NCBI GenBank assembly: GCA_013180625.2
Contig: SNVD02013895.1
Coordinates: 186,001 to 250,000 of the forward strand
Direction: 5' to 3'
DNA from: Boswellia sacra
Lineage: Eukaryota > Streptophyta > Magnoliopsida > Sapindales > Burseraceae
DNA length: 64,000 bases
In this document: in pieces, positions 60,724 through 64,000 of the stretch
Layout: each line of letters starts with the position of its first letter
Numbering within the stretch: the first letter of the stretch is position 1
Translations under genes and position numbers: made by a program
The notes under the pieces: generated by a model
Seen by the model: the letters and a program-made list of their open reading frames with translations, nothing else
Database searches by the model: none
What the model was told of the DNA's origin: nothing

Positions 60724-61010
60724 CAAAACAGAACTTCTGCAGCTACAATAACCATTTGCCACTTGTAATTCATGGCAGCCAATAGTCTTCTAAAAATTAT
60801 ATTTATATTTTCCAACTCATCAATCTTTTAAGTTGAGCCATCTTCAAAAAAGAAAAACGCTTTTCAAATTTCAATTAAACATCCAAAAAACATTGTTAAG
60901 AATAATTTAAATTTAAATGTCTTTTTCTTCACATTTTTTAAATGAATAAAGAGACTTTCTTAATAGGAATGCAACTAGTACAATAATAGTGACCCCCTTT
61001 TTATTCTGAA
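60724..61010. other. Original spacer between the PLD copies
   Basis: This is AT-rich sequence between the gypsy element and the start of the second duplicated unit. No feature is seen. Confidence 0.5.
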
Positions 61011-61054
61011 ATGGGTTTTGGGCTTCGATTTCTTTGGATAGTATCCAACACAAA

Positions 61055-61104
<50 letters not shown>

Positions 61105-61903
61105 AGATTAGTTTTGTCGATCTGCGTAAAATGTGTATTTATTTGGCAAACTTCCTTCCCAAGAGTATCATTCCATAGAATATTATAAGATCCAAACTAA
61201 GAAATTACTGGAATTAATATTAGCCACAAGATAAGGACTAAATTGATTAAATTGTCCACTTAATGAAGAGTTCTGATGATGGAAGTTACCTATGAATCAT
61301 GGTTTAGGCTTCGTTACTCTTATTATATATATGCATCTTGTTAAATTTTTGACTTGCCCATATGATTACATGACTCATTGCCAACCATTTCCTTGGTCAG
61401 CCCAGATATGCCAAGGATTGTTCCTCCAAGTTCATATGACTTCTTCAAGTTGATGACATAGTCTGGTCAGCCCAGAAGCTAGGAAGACGTGTCAGCTTGC
61501 TAGCTATTTCCTAATTGTCCTGCAATAACAAGTATGCAATCTAGTGGAATGAACAAATAATAAAATATGTACCCGTTAATTTTTTGTTCTTACTTTGTTT
61601 GAGGAGAAGTGTGATTTGAGTTTAAGAAATTTCAACTTGCAGGGAGAACTTGTGAGAGTCTTGAAGGTTGCCCCCAAGTCTAAGAGAGATTGAAAATTTC
61701 ACAAGTTTTTCCAACTGTCATCACATATATTCATTTTCGTTCCAAGTTTCAGTTGCCGCTTCAATGGAACCTGCAGCCTTACCTACCTTTATATATGACT
61801 ACGAAATGACAAATATTCTCATGTGCCAAAACCAACCATTAATTTCCCATCTCTCTTTACCCCTTTGTCCATTAATTAGGTGTTATCTTCAAGCCATAAA
61901 GCA
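61011..61903 (+). promoter_or_regulatory. Upstream region of PLD copy 2 (duplicated)
   Basis: This is the second copy of 50817-51715, 10.2 kb away. It differs by a (TA)n expansion (about 61060-61100) and several small deletions. It probably contains the promoter of the downstream PLD gene. Confidence 0.8.
61058..61101. repeat. (TA)n microsatellite
   Basis: About 20 TA repeats inside the PLD copy-2 upstream region. They are absent from copy 1. Confidence 0.97.
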
Positions 61904-63960
61904 ATGGAGGGGAAGATGAAGTTTCTGCATGGAACACTTGAAGCTACCATCTTTGATGCAACGCCATTCAAACCTTCATTTCCCTTCAATGTAAGTACCA
62001 ATTTAGCATATAACGTATTAACAAGATTTTTCTGCAAATGAGTTTTTTTTTTTCATCTAAGTTTATGCATAAATTTTTTTACAAGTAGGGAGACATGTAC
62101 CTATAACAATTCCAGGTATGTTTTGCAGTTAATTCTTGCAAATGGACAGCCTGCTTATGTAACAATCAAGATAGAAGACCAGAAGGTGGCAAACACAAGC
62201 CATGAACGTGACCGGATTTGGAATCAAACCTTTCAAATTCTATGTGCTCATCCATCTAATTCAACCATCACAATTACTATGAGAACTAAGTGCTCAGTCT
62301 TGGGAAAAATCCAGATTAAAGCTCATCACATACTTGATGAGGCAAGTTTGATTAATGGGTTCTTTCCTCTTGAAATGGAAAATGGAAAGCCAAACGAAAA
62401 ACTCAAGCTTAGGTTCATGTTATGCTTCAAACCAGCAATATATGAACCAACCTGGAGGGAAATACTTGGTAATTGTGAATTCCAGGGCCTAAGGAATGCT
62501 ACATTTCCTCAGAGATCCAATTGCCATGTCAAGCTCTATCATGATGCTCACCACAGATCTGCCTTCAATCCTCCATTTGATCTACGTGGGTCTCCAGGCA
62601 AGCTATGGGAGGATGTATACAAGGCCATTGAAGGTGCAAAGCATTTGATATACATTGCAGGCTGGTCTCTGAATCCCGAGATGGTTCTGGTAATTTCAGA
62701 ATATCCATCACCTGACAATTTGTTTATTATAGCTTGGTTTTGCAATCTGACATGCTCTTAAGCAGGTTCGTGATCCTGAAACAGACATCCCACATGCCAT
62801 AGGAGTGAAGCTTGGTGAATTGTTAAAACTTAAGGCTGAGGAAGGTGTGGCTGTAAGAATCATGATTTGGAACGATGAGACATCCTTACCATTCATCAAG
62901 AACCTAGGAGTGATGAGAACACGTGATGAAGATGCCTTTGCATACTTCATACACACCAAAGTCATATGCAAATTATGTCCTAGACTACCCCCTCTCTTTA
63001 CTCACCACCAAAAGACTATAACAGTGGACACCCGCGTGCAAGGTTCCATCACTGACAGAGAAATTATGAGCTTTGTTGGTGGCTTTGATCTCTGTGATGG
63101 CCGCTATGATACAGAGAAACATTCATTGTTTAATACCCTCAACACAGAATCACATTGCTTTGATTTCTATCAGAAAAATATTCCCGGAGCTAGCCTTCAT
63201 AAAGGAGGGCCAAGAGAGCCATGGCATGATGTTCATGCTTGTGTCACTGGTGAGGCTGCTTGGGATGTGCTAATGAATTTTGAACAAAGATGGACTAAGC
63301 AATGGAATCCTTCTTTGCTGATCCCCATCAGCACCATACCAAATGTTTTGCACCAGTGTGATATTGCTTCAACTTCAAGCATTTCCAATGGAAGAAATTG
63401 GAAGGTACAAGTTTTCAGATCGATAGACTATGCGTCAGTTAGCCAAGTAGCTGAAAACTTGAATGTGGAGCAAAGCATACATGAAGCATATGTAGAGGCA
63501 ATAAGGCGTGCTGAGAGGTTTATATACATTGAAAGCCAATACTTCATTGGAGGATGCCATTTGTGGGAGAGAGATAGGCAGAGTGGCTGCAGAAATTTGA
63601 TTCCAATTGAGATTGCACTTAAGGTGGTCAATAAGATTAAGGCAAAAGAGAGGTTTGCAGTGTACATATTAATACCAATGTGGCCTGAAGGAGAGCCTGA
63701 GAGTGAAACTGTTCAGGATATATTACATTTTACTAGAGAAACAATGGCAATGATGTATAAATTGATAGGAGAAGCTATCAAAGAAAGCGATGAGCCAGGT
63801 CATCCAACTGATTATCTAAACTTCTTCTGCCTTGCAAACAGGGAAGAAAAGAGAAGTGGGGAATTTGAGCCTCCATACTCTCCTAATCCTTTGACGCAAT
63901 ACTGGAATGCTCAAAAGAATAGGAGGTTTATGGTGTATGTCCACTCCAAGCTCATGATAG
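61904..63960 (+). CDS. PLDALPHA4: Phospholipase D alpha-4/epsilon type, copy 2, cut by window edge
   Basis: Exons visible are 61904-61990, 62129-62689 and 62766-63960; the last exon with the end of the second HKD motif lies beyond 64000. Exon borders and phases match copy 1. All 614 complete codons are open. The C2 domain and first HKD (HQKTITVD, His297, Lys299, Asp304) are present, and the start of the second HKD (VHSKLMI) is seen. Two changes stand out. Exon 3 is 12 bp shorter than in copy 1, with the loss falling just before the first HKD, and the normally conserved IENQYF reads IESQYF. Function is likely the same phosphatidic-acid-forming reaction, but either change could alter activity. 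Whether the gene is complete cannot be judged from this window. Confidence 0.9.
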
Positions 63961-64000
63961 GTAAGAATATCTTTCTTTATTGGGCAGCCTTAACATGTGT

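Overview
The window is nuclear DNA of a flowering plant, most likely a eudicot. Genes have introns with GT-AG borders, spacers are very AT-rich, both complete LTR retrotransposons carry a primer site for plant initiator-Met tRNA, and the gene families (GLIP-type GDSL lipases, PLD alpha-4/epsilon, PRA1, UspA-kinase, F-box/FBD) are typical of plants. I cannot name the species.

Layout. 1-4064: repeats and relics. A Mutator-like element (598-2983) carries a PIF/Harbinger-type element inside it (759-1881), followed by two fragments of lost GDSL genes. 4065-9234: a young Ty1/copia element with 5-bp target duplications, disabled by a frameshift and a stop. 9507-15139: two intact divergent five-exon GDSL genes; the plus-strand copy has a foldback element in intron 1 and has lost the Asn of the GGND block. 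15297-17646: a probable 2.35-kb solo LTR. 17735-19770: a 2-kb imperfect palindrome whose arms each hold a TATA-like stretch pointing to the centre. 20070-21625: a second copy of the block that lies between the two GDSL genes, now without GDSL genes beside it. 21.6-31.6 kb: AT-rich spacer with no gene I can support. 31.6-36.9 kb: a protein kinase with an N-terminal UspA-like domain and a long leader. 38993-42387 (minus): a ten-exon two-RRM RNA-binding protein. 42662-43745: an F-box/LRR/FBD pseudogene. 46998-47570 (minus): an intronless PRA1 protein. 50817 to the end: a tandem duplication of a PLD alpha-4/epsilon gene, with a young chromodomain-bearing Ty3/gypsy element inserted between the copies. 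The second PLD copy runs off the right edge before its last exon.

The genes do not form a pathway or operon. Local duplication (GDSL cluster, PLD pair) and element insertion explain most of the structure. I found no sign of a novel multi-gene system. The most informative items are the palindrome with facing promoters, the duplicated block with a conserved minus-strand reading frame, the altered GDSL and PLD motifs, and the timing that the insertions give to the duplications. All exon structures were worked out by eye from reading-frame phase, splice borders and comparison between paralogues; no transcript evidence was available.
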